Source: Epiperipatus broadwayi | Lineage: Eukaryota; Onychophora; Udeonychophora; Euonychophora; Peripatidae | Assembly (NCBI GenBank): GCA_028023455.1 | Contig: JAQFVV010006232.1 | Location: 1,248,008 to 1,312,007, forward strand | DNA: 64,000 nucleotides | Reading direction: 5' to 3' | Part shown: piece by piece, positions 39,801-53,527 of the stretch | Numbering within the stretch: position 1 is the stretch's first letter | Layout: each line of letters begins with the position of its first letter | The notes under the pieces: model-generated | The model's input: only the letters and a program-made list of their open reading frames with translations | What the model was told of the DNA's origin: nothing | Databases searched by the model: none | Position numbers and translations under genes: made by a program

Positions 39801-42198
39801 AGACTCTCTCTTGTTTTTATTGCACATCCTTATATTGCCATTGTTTTGTATTTTTCCAAAAGATTTAGCATTGTCTCTCTCTTGTGGACAATTAGTTTGC
39901 TAGTATATGTTTGTAAAGAGATTATAACTGTGTCTTTCTCTTAATAGTATAATATACTTCATGAGTTGCACCTTTTGTGTCTCATATCTCAAAACATTTA
40001 TTAAACTAATTAATACCTGTGTTACACTCTTTATGAAATGGGTATAAATATGGATCATACATTACAAATATGAATAATAAAAAATTACAATATTAGATGA
40101 GTTATGGAACTAACATTATTGAGTTAAAACAGAGTTAGGTATTTAGTGGTTAAGTTCTTTGTTAACTTTATTGGAGAGTCTGATATAGCTTCCATGTCTC
40201 TTGTGTCTCATATTAAGCAGAAAATTCTTTTTTAAGGCAATTATTATTATTCCCATTATATTTTTGATATTCCAGTCTCATCATTCTTATGCTTCAAGAC
40301 CAATTCCTAGCATATTAATTGCCCTCAGATGATAACTTTTGAGTTCATGCCATCACTTATTTTGCATTGCCTTATTTATCTTTAAATTACAGATGTATTA
40401 TATCATGAATTTTTTGTATGAAAACATATATGGTGTGCTGTTATTATATTATTTTTTGGATGTTGATATTGGAATTAGTCCTGAGAAACATAATCTTTCC
40501 TTTCTATTGCACTCTTTAATATTCTGATTGTTGGTTGTTGATTGTTCTTGATGTATAGGTCTATTTGCTGTGCTTTGCCAATATAATAGGATGTACAACT
40601 TATAAACATTTATTTTAAAAATTAAAATTACAATTTTGGGTCTCAGTAAGTGGTATACATTTTCTTCAGCATTTATTCCATCACTGAATTGGTAAATCTT
40701 GTTTAAGGTTTAAGTATACTCAATTTAGTGATGACATAATGGCATAATTGTATTGTAAGAATGAATGACTTCTTGTTATAATATTAATATATTGTCATTA
40801 ACCAGACAAGGATAATAATTTTCTGTATTATTTAATCTATAAATTTATTTTATTTTTTCTGTAAATTTTAAAATATTTCTCTTCTGCATTGAATTGTATA
40901 GTAGAATGTTTAAATAATTTATTTTGTGATATTGTAGATTTCCAAAGTTGTTATCTGTTTAATGTCTTTATTAAAAAAATGCTATTTTTATTATTAATTT
41001 TGGCTTCATAGTACTTTTATCATCATCTATACATAAAGACCAGAAACGTTTATGTTATAAAATCTATTATTGAGTTATCTTTCATATTGACCCATTAAGA
41101 GTACATGAACATATGAAATTCAATATAATAATCACTTTGTTCAAATTGGTTTGCAGATGTTAAGAAATCATCTAAGAAATAAATCATTCATTTTCTTAAT
41201 TATCAAATTATCACTGTAACAAATTGTATTCCTTAAAAGAAGACTGCTTTTGTGATGAATTATTTTATTCTATTCAGAAGATTAATGTTTTGATTATACA
41301 TCATAAGTGTAAATAATAAAATTATTTAAGAAAGATTTAGTAAGAGTTATTAGATAGTATCCTGAATGGCCATAAAATCCCTTATCCACTCATTATATCT
41401 GAATGCTATCTTATTTATGTTTTATTCCAAATTAAGAGTTTTTCATGTATTCATTTTCAGTAAAATATTTTCTTTAAAATTTATTATTATTATTATTGTA
41501 ATTTAGACAGATATTATCTTATGGATAAGGGTATGTCCCCCTATATTATTACTAGGATTTCATTCATTATGTAGTAAACCTTAAACTATAGGTGCTTTGC
41601 AAATTAAAATATTATTTAATAACTCTTAAATGAAAAGAGAAAATTTTATTGTTATAAAATTGTAATTATAGAACTTGGAGATTTCAATTTACAGAAATGA
41701 CTATTAAAGACATTGTTTTACAAAAAAAAAAAAATTAGAACTAATATGGCACAAATATAAGAAATATATTGTTATTTAGCAAAAGAGATAAATGTGGACC
41801 TGTTCATGGCAAGGAGGTGGTGATGATGCTATTAAAAGTGTTGCAGTGGGAAGATGTTTTAGAAAAAAATGATTTTATATAACCTAATTATTATTTGATA
41901 TATGCTTCTAATAATAAGAACCTGTAGTTTGTCAGAATGAGTTGAGAATTCTCTTAAAATTTGCTCAATATTGCATATTATATTTACAATGTTTATTAAT
42001 TGCTATTATTATTCTTGTGGCTACTTTGAACTTAGCCAATGGTGTTATTATTTTGACATTATATCTAATGACTTGTTTATATTGTTGATAATTGATATCT
42101 TGACCCATTGACATTATATATCTTTTAGGTTCAATATATATTACAATAACAAATTAAAGAATCACTTTTTTCTTTAAAATATATATGTTCTCCAACAT
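36791..42198. other. AT-rich stretch, nothing recognised
   Basis: It opens with the (AT)n tract 36786-36812. I saw no family-like open frame, ribozyme core, SINE or long inverted repeat. Short random open frames (for example 37411-37629) show no motif. Confidence 0.5.
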
Positions 42199-42453
42199 TA
42201 TAAATAACTTCACAAACTTCTTACTTCTTTTCAAAAATTTTATTTCCATATATTAACTATATGAACATATATATAAAATTACATGTTACACATTTCCAAT
42301 GTTTCAACTACTTTTTTTTTTTCTAAATGACTGTAATGGTGAAAAAAAAAACCGTTGAAATGTATATGTGATTTTATATATATATGGTCATATAGTTAAT
42401 ATATGGAAATAAAGTTTTTGAAAAGAAATTAGAAGTTTGTGAAGTTATTTATA
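42199..42453. mobile_element. Short foldback element, about 100-bp arms
   Basis: Left arm 42199-42306 and right arm 42354-42453 are reverse complements with few changes (ATTTCCATATATTAACTATATG against CATATAGTTAATATATGGAAAT, given here in part). The loop of about 47 nt contains poly-T and poly-A runs. No coding sequence and no CTGATGA/GAAA ribozyme core are present. It is probably a small MITE. RNA from either strand would make a long hairpin. Confidence 0.75.
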
Positions 42454-45400
42454 ATCTTTTAGATTATAATATATATATAACTGACGAAAATTTAGATAAT
42501 GATAATGAAAAGATTCAACATCTAATCTGTAGAAATGTTTACACAGCATTATTTAAGTCTTGGAATTGTTATTGCCTAAATCTCTTTATCTTATATATAT
42601 TGTAACCTTTTAATTGGTTCACTGTAATAAGAGAATATATAAAATGTATCTAATAATCCAAAATTTTAAAAATATGAATGGCACTAATAATTTAATATAT
42701 AACTTTTAAGAGGGAATTTAGGAGAGATAATAAATATATATTTTTTTTTATTCGTAGTTATTTTCGTTTTCTATATCAGTATGTCATTTTAATAATAATA
42801 TATTTTTAAAATAATTATAATGATAAAAAAATATCATTGATTTTAATACTTTTATTGAAATATTTTTATGAAGCTGATTAAATAAATTATTTTAAGTTTC
42901 AATTAAAATGTTGTTTAAATTTAATCAGTTTTAAAATATTTATTAATTTTTTTTGTGTGAGTTAAATTTTAACATAAGTGGCAACTTTCAAGTGATTAAC
43001 CAATGAGAGTTAAGCAGTCACGTCATATTGGGGGAATTTTGTATAGAATTGGCGGACGATGGGATAAAAAGAAAGCAATAAGTAAATTAAATCGTTGTAT
43101 GAAATATTTGTCGAATTTATCAAAATTTTTAAACATATTTTATTTTATGCAATAGTTATAAGTAAATTAATCTTAAAGGAATAAATATAAAATACTTAAA
43201 AGAACTTTAATAAGATGGTAGAGTAACCTAAACTAATTTCTTTGTCGGTGTAACAAGTTATAATTTGAGGAGTCGATTTACAATTTTAAAATGCTAATAC
43301 TGAAAAAGTTGCCACTACATGTATATATTGTTGGTATAAACGGAAAAATGGAAAAGGATAAAAGTAATTCAGTACAAGTAATTAAAAAGTGGACAGTCAT
43401 TCACATAAAATATTTTCAGTTTATCTATACTTTTTTGAAAAACTTAAGTGATAGTTCGACTAATAAAAGGAACCAAACCAAGATTAGAATAGTTAACTTT
43501 CACGAATTAAGAAAGAGCAGGTAGAGAACTTTAATATAAGTTAATTGAGATGAAAAGTTGAAGAAAATAATTAGTGCTATTAATCAAAATAACTTCAAAA
43601 TATATATATAGTATAATATTATTTAAGGATGGATATTTGTAATATTTTGTAAAGCAATATTAATTTTAATCAAATGAATAGGATAATAAATGTTTATTCT
43701 TAATTAATAAATAACAGTATATAGTCAAGATAAGTCTTATATTTAGCCATTATAAGTTTTTATTAAAGTAAGAAATGTAACACGGAGGAGAATTCACAAA
43801 CTGGAGATAATAAGCTTAAGTCTGTTAAATAAATTAAAAATTATATTACGAGAGACTTAATTTCAAGAACTTATTTATGTTTATCATAAGAAAAAGAAAT
43901 TATTATATAAAACAAAGGGTTGAAACGAAGGATTTAAGTGAAAATAATTTATTAATCAGTACTGTACTTCAAATAATTAACATTTAAATATATGTTTGAC
44001 TTGGTTGTTTAATTACCGATTTCATTAACTTTTATAATAGTTATGTATAGAAAAAATTCTAGCATGTAAATATGGAAAGTTATCTCATGAAGCATCTCAT
44101 ATTGGAGGATTTCAGTTTATTATTCTTAAAATGTTAGGTAGAAGATTCTTGGAACCGCCAATAAACATAACAGTTTAAAATCATAATTTGCAAAGAAGTA
44201 TTAACTATCATAGTGAAGTATGTGAGAAGGAATCGCAAGGAAGCAAAAAATAAACCATATTGTTTTTTTCTTTGGGTATTATTTTAAACAATTGCCAACA
44301 TTATTTTAATTGTTAAATTAATATTAAATTAGTTAAGTTAAATGGTTGTATTTATTAATAGGTATTATATTTTAATGTTTGTTTTAAAATAATAACTTTA
44401 AAAGTTATGCTTACGTTACGATGAGAACGTAATAAGCGTGAAGGAAAGAGAAGATTGAAAATGGAATAAAGCAATACTTTAAGTTTTTATGGTAAGGTAA
44501 GAGAATTTAAATTAATTTATTATATGTTTTAAAGTATGAAATAATTAATAATCAATTTACTGTCATGATAAAGAACGGAGAGATGGTAGTTATAATAATG
44601 GTTGTCAAATTATATACTTTGTTTTGTAACACATCATCCTTAGATTAGTAAGATAACAATTAATGGGAAGCTAATATTGTTATGCTGATATATAGTAATG
44701 ATGGATTCTAGCAATACTTTTTAGAGTTAGATAAGCTTATCATTCCAGGATATGATTAATATGTTTAAATTATACTTTCCTGAAGAATAAGATGAGAAAA
44801 ACATAATGAGGTTAGTCTAAGTGACACCCATATATATATAGTTTTGAGATATAATAATGTCATGAATTTCCATAAAATAGAGATGTTAAGATCAATAAGA
44901 GCTTAATATAAAAGTGTGGATATTAAGATAGCATCATTAAGAGAAAATTATTACTTGCCATGAGAGCACATTTTATCTAAGTATTTACTGTACTAAAAAT
45001 CAGTTTGTTATCTACGGAATTTTTAGATACTAAAGAAAAGTAAGGTAAGCATCAAACATAGTTGGTTGTATTTTAAGAAAGATTATAATATCTAGGGTGC
45101 AGAAAATTGTTTAATATGAAATGGAATTAAATGCAAAAACAAATTTTGTAATTGAATTGATACCCGATGGAAATAAAAATGAGATCTATGATGAAAATAA
45201 AAAGAAAGAAAGGATGAATGGAATGAATTATTATCAAGGGGTGTTTTAATCTTGGTTTCATTACTTATGTTAATCTTATAGATTTTACATTACAAAAATC
45301 AACAATATAAATGTAAAGATTAAGTGTGGTTGTTAATAAAATTTACATGTATAGCAAAAAAATATCAAAATTTATAAAAGAATTGTATGGTATGGAAGGA

Positions 45401-48400
45401 AGTAAAAGAGTATCATGTACTCAATCAAATAATTGAAAATTGAACCCACATTTAAAACTAATAGACATTATGATAAAACCTTAGCAAGAAAGAAATATAT
45501 GTTAGAAATAACTAATTGGAAATTTGAAGAATAGAATATATTGATGTAATTTAAAGTTTAATTTCTAAGCAGCATATTGGAGTAAAGTATTGTTTTCATT
45601 GATGTAAATAATTGTACAGAGATGTTAATAATATTATGTGTGTTTATATATATTTTTAATAATGTGTAATAGTTAAATTTTTTGTTAGTGATTATTGTTG
45701 TTTGTTGAAATAAATAAATATTTTGATATAAATGTAGACTAATGGCTTTTTTTCTACTCTGAGTTATTTGCATCACACTGTCATATTTACATAAATTATA
45801 GGGAATATTATAAAGAACAAAACTTGATAAATTAATTGTTTATTAAATTAAATTATAATTACTTAAATGATAGTATTTAAGAGCATCATATTTTTAACCT
45901 GAAATATTTATATCTTTAAAGACACATTAGATTCCTTGTAAAATTAATTTGAATTCATTCTTAAAATAAATTTAAGATAGTATGTGATAAAAGAGATTGG
46001 TAAGGGAGTACCTCAGACAGTTTACATTTTAAGTAAATCAGTATAAGGATTAAGTAATTTACTGAAATGAGTCAAAAGGGGAAAGTTATATTAACTAATG
46101 GGTATAATTTATGATGATCATAAAAGTAATTTAGTTTATAATTGATATTTTCAATTTATAAGTACAGTATATTAATTGTTGGAAAATATGGTAGTAAGCA
46201 AGAATTTGGAATTTCTTATAGTTGTTAAAGATATGCTAATTTTAAGAAAGTGATCTAAATTGTATTTGTAATGTTAGATGTGGTTATTATTAAGATAGTT
46301 GGATCTTAGTAAAATCCCTCTTATTCAATTATCTTAAATGGAGTAATTATTATTTTATTATGCAAGAATAGTTGAGGACCTTGAGATATACATAAGGTAG
46401 GAATATTTACTATAAAGTCTTTTATAATACATTGGATATCATTATTTTTTATATAATTGATTAGATAAGTAAAAGGAAGTAAACATTTTTAATGAATGAT
46501 TAATTTAGTTATTATCTATTGTGAAGATTTTTCTAAGAAACATACCAAAATAATGGTGGAAGATTTTTACAATAGCTATATCATTGGGAGGTATATTTTA
46601 TATGCTTTCTCAACGTTAAAACCACTATTGTAACTGTCTCTTAAATCTACCTTAGATGTTATGTAATAAATATTTATAGTCAATTGGTGAGTCTCATTAA
46701 TTGGTGTTTTTTTTATATAGTTTATAGTTTGATATCTGAGTTAGGCTAAAGATAGAATCAAGTTGTATCATAGATATGTGGAGAGTCAGTGTAGACAGGT
46801 TACAATATATGTACAAATATGCCAGACAACAACTGATGATGATAGATTGTTTTTTTTGATTCACAATTAGACAATAATAATACAGTGTATTTACCTAAAT
46901 TTAATACTGATAGATCTTGGAAAGTTCGCTGCTCCAAAATATTATAACTATATGTTATATTCTTATAAATAATACATGGTGCTGCAGTTTATAAGGTTTT
47001 ATAATACTCTACTTATGGTCTATGATTTTTTTTTTTATAATTGCACTGGAAAATAAAAAAAGGCCAAAAAATCTTATATTCACATTTTAATGGAAAAATG
47101 ACCTGTAATGAAACTTTATCAGCAATAGAAAACATCTGTTTTCAAATCACACTGCAATTGCTGTGGATAATATGAAAATTGTTCATTACTTAGAAATTGT
47201 AATATTTGTTAAATCCTCTGCAAAATTACCCTTAGTATAAATTTAAATTATTGTTTTCAAAATAGTCTCTTAAGTTTTTGCTATATTATCAAAAGGAATC
47301 ATTGTAAAAGAAGTTTAAAATCTTTGCAGCCAATGGTTGTGGTTAAAAGGATGCTATTATCTATAAATAAAGACTAGAATAAAAAGAAAGTGAGAACAAT
47401 TTTATTTTCATGAAAATTGAAGTTAATCAGAAACTATTAATCACGTTAAGCCACTGTAAAAATTGAAAAAACCACCAATCATCCTAATATTTGTTTTTTT
47501 TTTTTTAAAAAAAATTGTAATAATTAATTCAAAGAGCCCAAATAGCCCACTGCTAAACCAAAACTTCTCTATCAGTCTTTCCTAACAATGGAAAAGAAGA
47601 CAGTACTTATCAAGTTCACAATATAGAGAAATATGAAGGTTTGAATGTGTGGTTATCATATTCTACTCTATAATAATATTTAAATAAACACTCATTTACT
47701 GCACAAGTATTCAATGATTGGCTGAGTTGATTATTTGTAATTTTTAATAGAAATAAACAACAGAAAACATAAAAAAATATTGTAGATTCATTTAAATAAT
47801 GTACAATGCTTTTTCCTAATATAAACAGTATTCACAGATTGGAGAGCTCATTTAAAACAAAAACATTCAGATATAAAGTTTACTTCTAAAACAAGATTAA
47901 TCAACTATAATATCACTTTTTTAGTGTTCGAAAGCATAAAAATTGAAATGTAGTGATATAATAAGTAAAGATAACCTTAAAATGAAGGATAAACATTGGT
48001 TTATAAAAAATAAATTTTCATTTAATTATACCTATAATTTACTCCAAAAACAGATTGCTGACTAAAATTATTTTATTTTGGCCGTATTAAAGTGTTTGGA
48101 TTTATTAAAAAAATATTATAAAGTAGTGAAAACTTTCTTTTATTTTATAAATTAAAATATGTGTGACCTAAATAAGTAAACAATATATATCTGCATCCAG
48201 AAGCCCATCTTTAAGCCCTTTATATTTTTAAAAATAATAGTGTTCAATTTATAAAAACCATAAGATATTTGTCAGGATTATTTCCTAGCATAATTATCTA
48301 GATATGGCACTAATTAGTAACTATGTGCTTTAATAATATAACATGAAACTGTTTTAATTAGCTAAAGACTTCTTTGTTAGTCTAATATGTTTTTTAGTAT

Positions 48401-49925
48401 TCAACTTATATAACTAATTACCCAGTTATAGAATATTAAATCAGAATCAGATGTATTTATCTAAAAGTTAAAAACCTTAGACTAATCTTGGTTGGTTAAT
48501 GATTATTGATATAATTGTCAGAAATAAAAATACAATTAAAATATGGCATAGACATTTTAACTGGTGAACATACAAAGTTTTATATTTCTGTTTCTACTAT
48601 ATCAGTTCTTTCTTGGTTTGCTTACTTTATAAACAATTTTTATTTTATTTTATCTATTTTTATATATTATTTATGTATTAATTTTAGAGTTTTTAGTCTG
48701 GTTATTAAAAATTATTTTATCACTATAAACCAATTTTAAAAAAAAAATCATTTAGAAATCAATTCATTATTATAAATTTACTTATATACATATTTTGCTA
48801 TTTGTATTTATTTACATTTAAAATTTTTAACAAACTGATTTGTCAATTCCGAATATATTCTGGACAGGTGATACCATTATCAAGAAATATTTGAAGATGT
48901 GTTTCAAATTATTTTTACAATCATTTATTAATGTAAAATATTATATATAAGACTTTTTTAAATAAAGTAAGGAAACATATACATATTTCATTTTTTAAAA
49001 TATTACTTTAAAATGATTCCCTCTTTTATCTTTTTTCCTCTAAAATCCAATATATTTTTTCATAATATAATTTATATATGTGTTATTTTTAATCAAACAT
49101 CATTTGAATGTAAATTTAGCTATTTAAAAATCTTTATTATCTCTTTTTTATTTGATAATGATTATGGTATTTGTAAAATATAACTGTTGGTTGGATACCG
49201 ATTAAAAATCAATATTTTTCTCTCATTTAAAAGTTTAACATTTTTTAAATTTTATTTTCTTATAAGTGCAGCAAAGCAATATCATACATTAACATTTCAC
49301 TTAAAACATTATATATATTATTTGAAAGTATTTTTTATGAATTTATATTAATCAATTATATTGATATTATTTACTGCAGAACATTAAGTTTTTTTTAAAA
49401 TTAAAATGTTTGTAAGCTGATTATTTGAATTTTAAATATATCATTTAAAAATAATAATATTATATACATATATACAATATCAAATATAATTTAAATATAA
49501 TAAAAATTAGATTTAATTCAATAAACTTAACATACTAATATTAAAATCCAAATATGCATATGGCTTAACTAAAACAATCACATAAATGAACTTAAACAGC
49601 ATTTAATTGATTGGATTGTTAATTAAATATTTGAATAAATTAATTAATATTAAAATATAAATAATGATATTTTCTTTCATTTGTATTTTTAATTTGAGTT
49701 GCATATATATTTTTTTTCCTGTGTAACAAAGTTCTATCTTTCTTCTTTATAACCTAAAGTTGAGAATTCTACTTTAAATTTAAAAAAAATATATAAACTA
49801 ACTCATTTTTTGTAGGCACACTATCTGCAATAGCAAATACATTTTATTTTATAAATATAATTTTTAATTCTCAACTAATTAACAAACATAGATTTTTTTC
49901 TATTCTTCCATAATTTTTCATATAC
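42454..49925. other. AT-rich DNA, promoter-like patch at about 43.0 kb
   Basis: No gene was recognised. Near 42990-43075 a cluster of AACCAAT, CACGTCATA and GGGATAAAAAG looks promoter-like. It is followed by about 3.5 kb in which the plus strand is purine-rich, as in a long non-coding leader or LTR. No LTR partner, splice structure or open frame of interest was found. Confidence 0.45.
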
Positions 49926-49939
49926 ACTATTGTTTTTAA

Positions 49940-50493
49940 TATATAGGGTATATGAGCACAGACTTTCACATGGCCCACCACTCACCACACTATCATAACA
50001 CGAATACTCTTGAACACATATATGTTGAAAAGATAAATATTCACCAATACACGTATTTTGTGCTAAAACATCAATCATCAGTTGGTCCAAATTACCATTT
50101 CTACACATATATGCTATAAGTGCTCAGATATATATATATTGAGATAGGCAATCCTCATACTTTAATGAACAGACTTCAACCATCCATCCAATTAAAAATC
50201 TGATGATGGAATGCTCAAAGGTCACCCTGAGGCCAAGATTCTTGTCACATCCATGTTGACCTAAGATCAATCTGACCCCTCATGTACAGGACATAATTCA
50301 TTTAATACATATACAAAGGATGGACAGACACCTCTACTATGTAATAACTGAAACCCCCAAGCTTATTATATACCTGTGTCTATATATGTAATATATAGGG
50401 TATATGAGCAGAGACGTTCACACGACCCACCAAATGTATGTGTTATGAGATAGTGTGGAGAGTGGTGGGTCATGTGAAAGTTGGTGCTCATAT
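49940..50493 (-). mobile_element. Hammerhead-family element (R2)
   Basis: This is a 554-bp relative of R1 in minus orientation, flanked by the 14-bp direct repeat ACTATTGTTTTTAA (49926-49939 and 50494-50507). At its 5' end (high coordinates) 50443-50493 is an inverted copy of the 3' terminal stretch 49940-49998. A direct partial copy of the same stretch starts near 50430, giving a unit period of about 452 bp (TATATAGGG at 49940 and 50392). The body shares ATGAGGGGTCA, TCAACATG and CATCATCAG-type landmarks with R1. It contains a mutated hammerhead at 50043-50086 and has no open frame. Confidence 0.8.
50043..50086 (-). ncRNA. Hammerhead ribozyme remnant in R2
   Basis: Helix I ACCAA/TTGGT and CTGATGA are kept. 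The GAAA box reads AAAA and the 5' strand of helix II is damaged (TTGAT against AGCAC). It is predicted inactive. Confidence 0.65.
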
Positions 50494-51877
50494 ACTATTG
50501 TTTTTAACAGATTATCTAATGTATTTGTTAAATATAAACTGTTTTCTATAACATATTTCAAAAATGGCAATTTCAGCAATCCACATTTTATAAAATATTA
50601 CTAAAAGAAAAAAAAAGAAGTTATAACAAAATTATATTTCATTTTTTAATTTACTGTTTGACTATTGTCATAACAATCACAAATTGTTATAAGAATGGCT
50701 ATTATTATCTTTATCAGACAAACATAATAGTTGGAATTTTATTATTTATCCAGAAGATGCCATTGGTTTAAGAATTTGATCATTGAAAGCACCTTTAACA
50801 CCTTCAACAGTTTCTAATAGAAAAACATCACTCACTTTATTTGTTTTCAGAATGTTTTCCCTCATACAATTTAAAGAAGTTTTTATATATCTTTGTGGCT
50901 CACTAACCTGGAATCTTGATCAACCTAAAATTATTGAAAAGTAAATATTGATGCATCTACTAAATTTATTCACTACAGAAAGAAAACTAAATCAGTTCCT
51001 AATTTATTTATAAAGTAATAAATATAAATTAAATAATTTACCAAACTCATTCACAAACAAGCTATCTATTATTCAAAATGAATATTACACAGAAATGGTA
51101 TTTATTTAAGTTATTGTTCTTTCACTTAACTGGATATTTAAAAATAAATCCATTATTATATTATAATAACTCTTTATACTCTGAATAATATCTTCAATTT
51201 CTTTGTTATATATAAATAGTACATCTTTATAACAAACAAAATTATCATTATAATCAGTATTATTATTAAATTCATAATTAATTATGTTTTATGTTATCTT
51301 GTATTGATAAGCAGTGTCAAACTCAATAAGATCAAAGACATACATACCTTTAAAAATGTCTAATTTTTTAATGTTATTACAATACACTAAAAAAGGATCA
51401 TTAGCTATGTTGTCATTACTTATATAATAAGATAACTCAAACTCTTTCACTATATTTGATTTACTTTCAAATATTTTCCATAGATCACATTTTCTAATGT
51501 AGTATTCTCTTTTATAAATAATGAATTTTATTGCCTTGAACTATCATCTAATGAAGCAAACAAACTCATTTTATTGTAATTTTCATTCTCTTCATTAAGT
51601 CTATAATATTTTTTCCTTTGAATAGATATCATATAAAACTACTTATTTTCTATAATTCATAAATATCTATGAGTAATCATCTTTAATAAATGATTCAGAA
51701 TTAACAGTGCCATGCAGAGCTAAAATGATCAGGTTTACTAACTCTATTAATAAGAATGTCATCAATATATTTTTTATTATTATTCAAAAGATTATGTTTT
51801 ATATAAGTGCTACTGCTATTACTAGTTTCTATAAATTCTCCAGGATTCAATCTGCTTTATCTACTTTAGTATCTAAT

Positions 51878-52124
51878 AACTGAAATACAGGCTTATTATA
51901 TACCTGTATCAATATATGTAATATATAGGGTATATGAACACAGACTTTCACATGACCTACCACTCTCCATTCTATTTCATAATACTGATACACTTAAATA
52001 AATATATGTTGAAAACATAAATAATCACCAATATACATATTTCATGCTAAAACAGCAATCATCAGTTGGTCCAGATTATCATCTCTACACATATATGCAA
52101 TAAGTGCTCAGATATATATATATA
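51878..52124 (-). mobile_element. Hammerhead-family element (R3), short copy
   Basis: This 247-bp copy lies inside the decayed coding region, flanked by a 12-bp direct repeat with one difference (TTAGTATCTAAT 51866-51877; TTAATATCTAAT 52125-52136). In minus orientation it holds the pre-ribozyme ATCTGAGCACTTATTGCATA stretch, an intact hammerhead (52027-52070) and the post-ribozyme stretch to CAGGTATATAATAAGC and TTTCAGTT. The same post-ribozyme tail follows in R2 (50341-50400), so unit order is conserved. It lacks the inverted start seen in R1 and R2. Confidence 0.8.
52027..52070 (-). ncRNA. Hammerhead ribozyme, core intact
   Basis: On the minus strand ACCAA (52070-52066) pairs with TTGGT (52031-52027). 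CTGATGA (52065-52059) and GAAA are intact. Helix II pairs TGCT with AGCA around GTTTT, with a U-U opposition at its base. Helix III is the short AT/AT with loop ATGT. The cut is predicted after the A that precedes TTGGT. It has the same fold as 16287-16330, with changes confined to loops and helix ends. Confidence 0.8.
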
Positions 52125-52649
52125 TTAATATCTAATGTAATAAATTTGACAATCTAAGACTGTTTTAAATTCCCTAAACTCATCCTTCAATTCATTACTG
52201 TTAGTTTAAGATTCTTTAATTTCAACTTTTAACTCATTTTATGATCTTTTGATTTTATTATTAAATTCTTAAATTCTTTCTCAAATCTTTCCTGAGATTT
52301 ATCTAATTTATCTTTTAGCTTCATAGGTTTAGCTTTTAGTTTAGTGAATATGATATCATATTTCAATATAATACTTTTTATTTGATATCTAAATCATGTT
52401 AGAATTCTTCAAGTAAGCATTGAATTCAACATTAAACTTACCAAATATATTAACAAACTTATCCTTTAACTCATTCACTTTACTATATAATTTATCTTTT
52501 AACTCTTCAAATTTATTATTTGAATCAGATCTCCAATCACTAAGAAAACTTTTTAAGATATCTTGATTGCTATTATCAAACCCTCCAAACATCTTAATAT
52601 CAGTATCATCCATTATAAGAATGTTAACTAACAATGGTAAATATATCAA

Positions 52650-53424
52650 TAGATAACACTATAATTTAAATAAATAAATAAATAAATATTTTATCAAATA
52701 ATTAAATATTTTAATCAACATCTGCTTATAAACAATTACAACCAACTGAAAATTTATACAAAAATATCATCTTAAAATGCATATAAATAAAATTATTCAA
52801 CTACCATTATCAATTTGTAAAATGCCTTTAATTTCTTTGTCTTATAATATAACAATAAGATTTAATAACCATATATTTTATGTAAGTCAAAATTCTAAAA
52901 TAATGTTGTCTATTACACTATAATAGGGCCATTTATTATCCATATCCTCTCAAAATAAAATTATAACCACAATTAAGCTTTATATTGAAGATTATATTAA
53001 CAGTTGCTATTATCCATATTGCCCAATACATTTTGCTATGAAATATATATATATATCAGTTATCTCAGGTTAATAAATTTATTCAAGTCTATACACCTGG
53101 ATCACTAAATATAATTATAAACTCACGTAAAATATTACTTAGACTCCATTTAGATCACAAATATAATGGTGATCTCAGGTAAATGATTTCATCAATCTTA
53201 GTTGGATGGACAAATGTAACAGTAATCTCCAGTTTGTATTGACAACATGCAAGAGGAAATTGATATTCCTTAAAATCACTTAACACATTTAATGTTAAAT
53301 ATAATGATAACAAAGAAATGAAATATGTATAATGTATATCTATTGTTCAGGTTAGCTAAATAAAACAGTACATGAATACAAAAATAGAGACTCTTGACTT
53401 CTTAAATTACTCTCTGAGTGTATA
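52650..53424. other. AT-rich stretch, nothing recognised
   Basis: No gene or organised repeat was seen. Confidence 0.5.
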
Positions 53425-53435
53425 AAAAAAGATTT

Positions 53436-53527
53436 GGTGGTCGAGAGGTCAGCGATGACCACTTTACAAGCAGTTGCCCCGGGTTGGCGGGTTTGCTTCT
53501 CGGCTGATGCTATGACACATGAGAGAG
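53436..53527 (+). mobile_element. tRNA-derived SINE, copy 3
   Basis: It is the best match to copy 1: box A TGGTCGAGAGG (from 53438), a box-B-like GGGTTTGCTTC and the tail GCTGATGCTATGACACATGA. It is flanked by an 11-bp direct repeat AAAAAAGATTT (53425-53435 and 53528-53538), consistent with LINE-type target-primed insertion. A RTE LINE partner is possible but not shown; the SINE lacks the (TGA)n tail of the LINEs here. Confidence 0.8.

Larger units (their letters stand above)
50750..52649 (-). pseudogene. Decayed coding region of unknown family
   Basis: The minus strand reads like a broken protein gene. A start region at 52613-52389 encodes MDDTDIKMFGGF followed by a Lys/Glu-rich coiled coil (KFEELKDKLYSKVNELKDKF). 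The coiled coil continues in shifted frames to about 52140 (NELKVEIKES, NELKDEFREFKTVL). After an R3 insertion (51878-52124), pieces continue: KKYIDDILINRVSKPDHF near 51770, ENENYNKMSLFASLDD near 51580, SNIVKEFELSYYISNDNIA and KKLDIFKGMYVFDLIEFDTA near 51470-51310, NDNFVCYKDVLFIYNKEIED near 51220 and a tail ending at about 50750 (NKVSDVFLLETVEGVKGAF). Stops and frameshifts are few for random DNA but too many for a live gene. I do not recognise the family. Confidence 0.5.

Noticed and set aside
46831-46860. CTGATGA on the plus strand as another hammerhead
   Set aside because: No GAAA at the right distance and no helix II.
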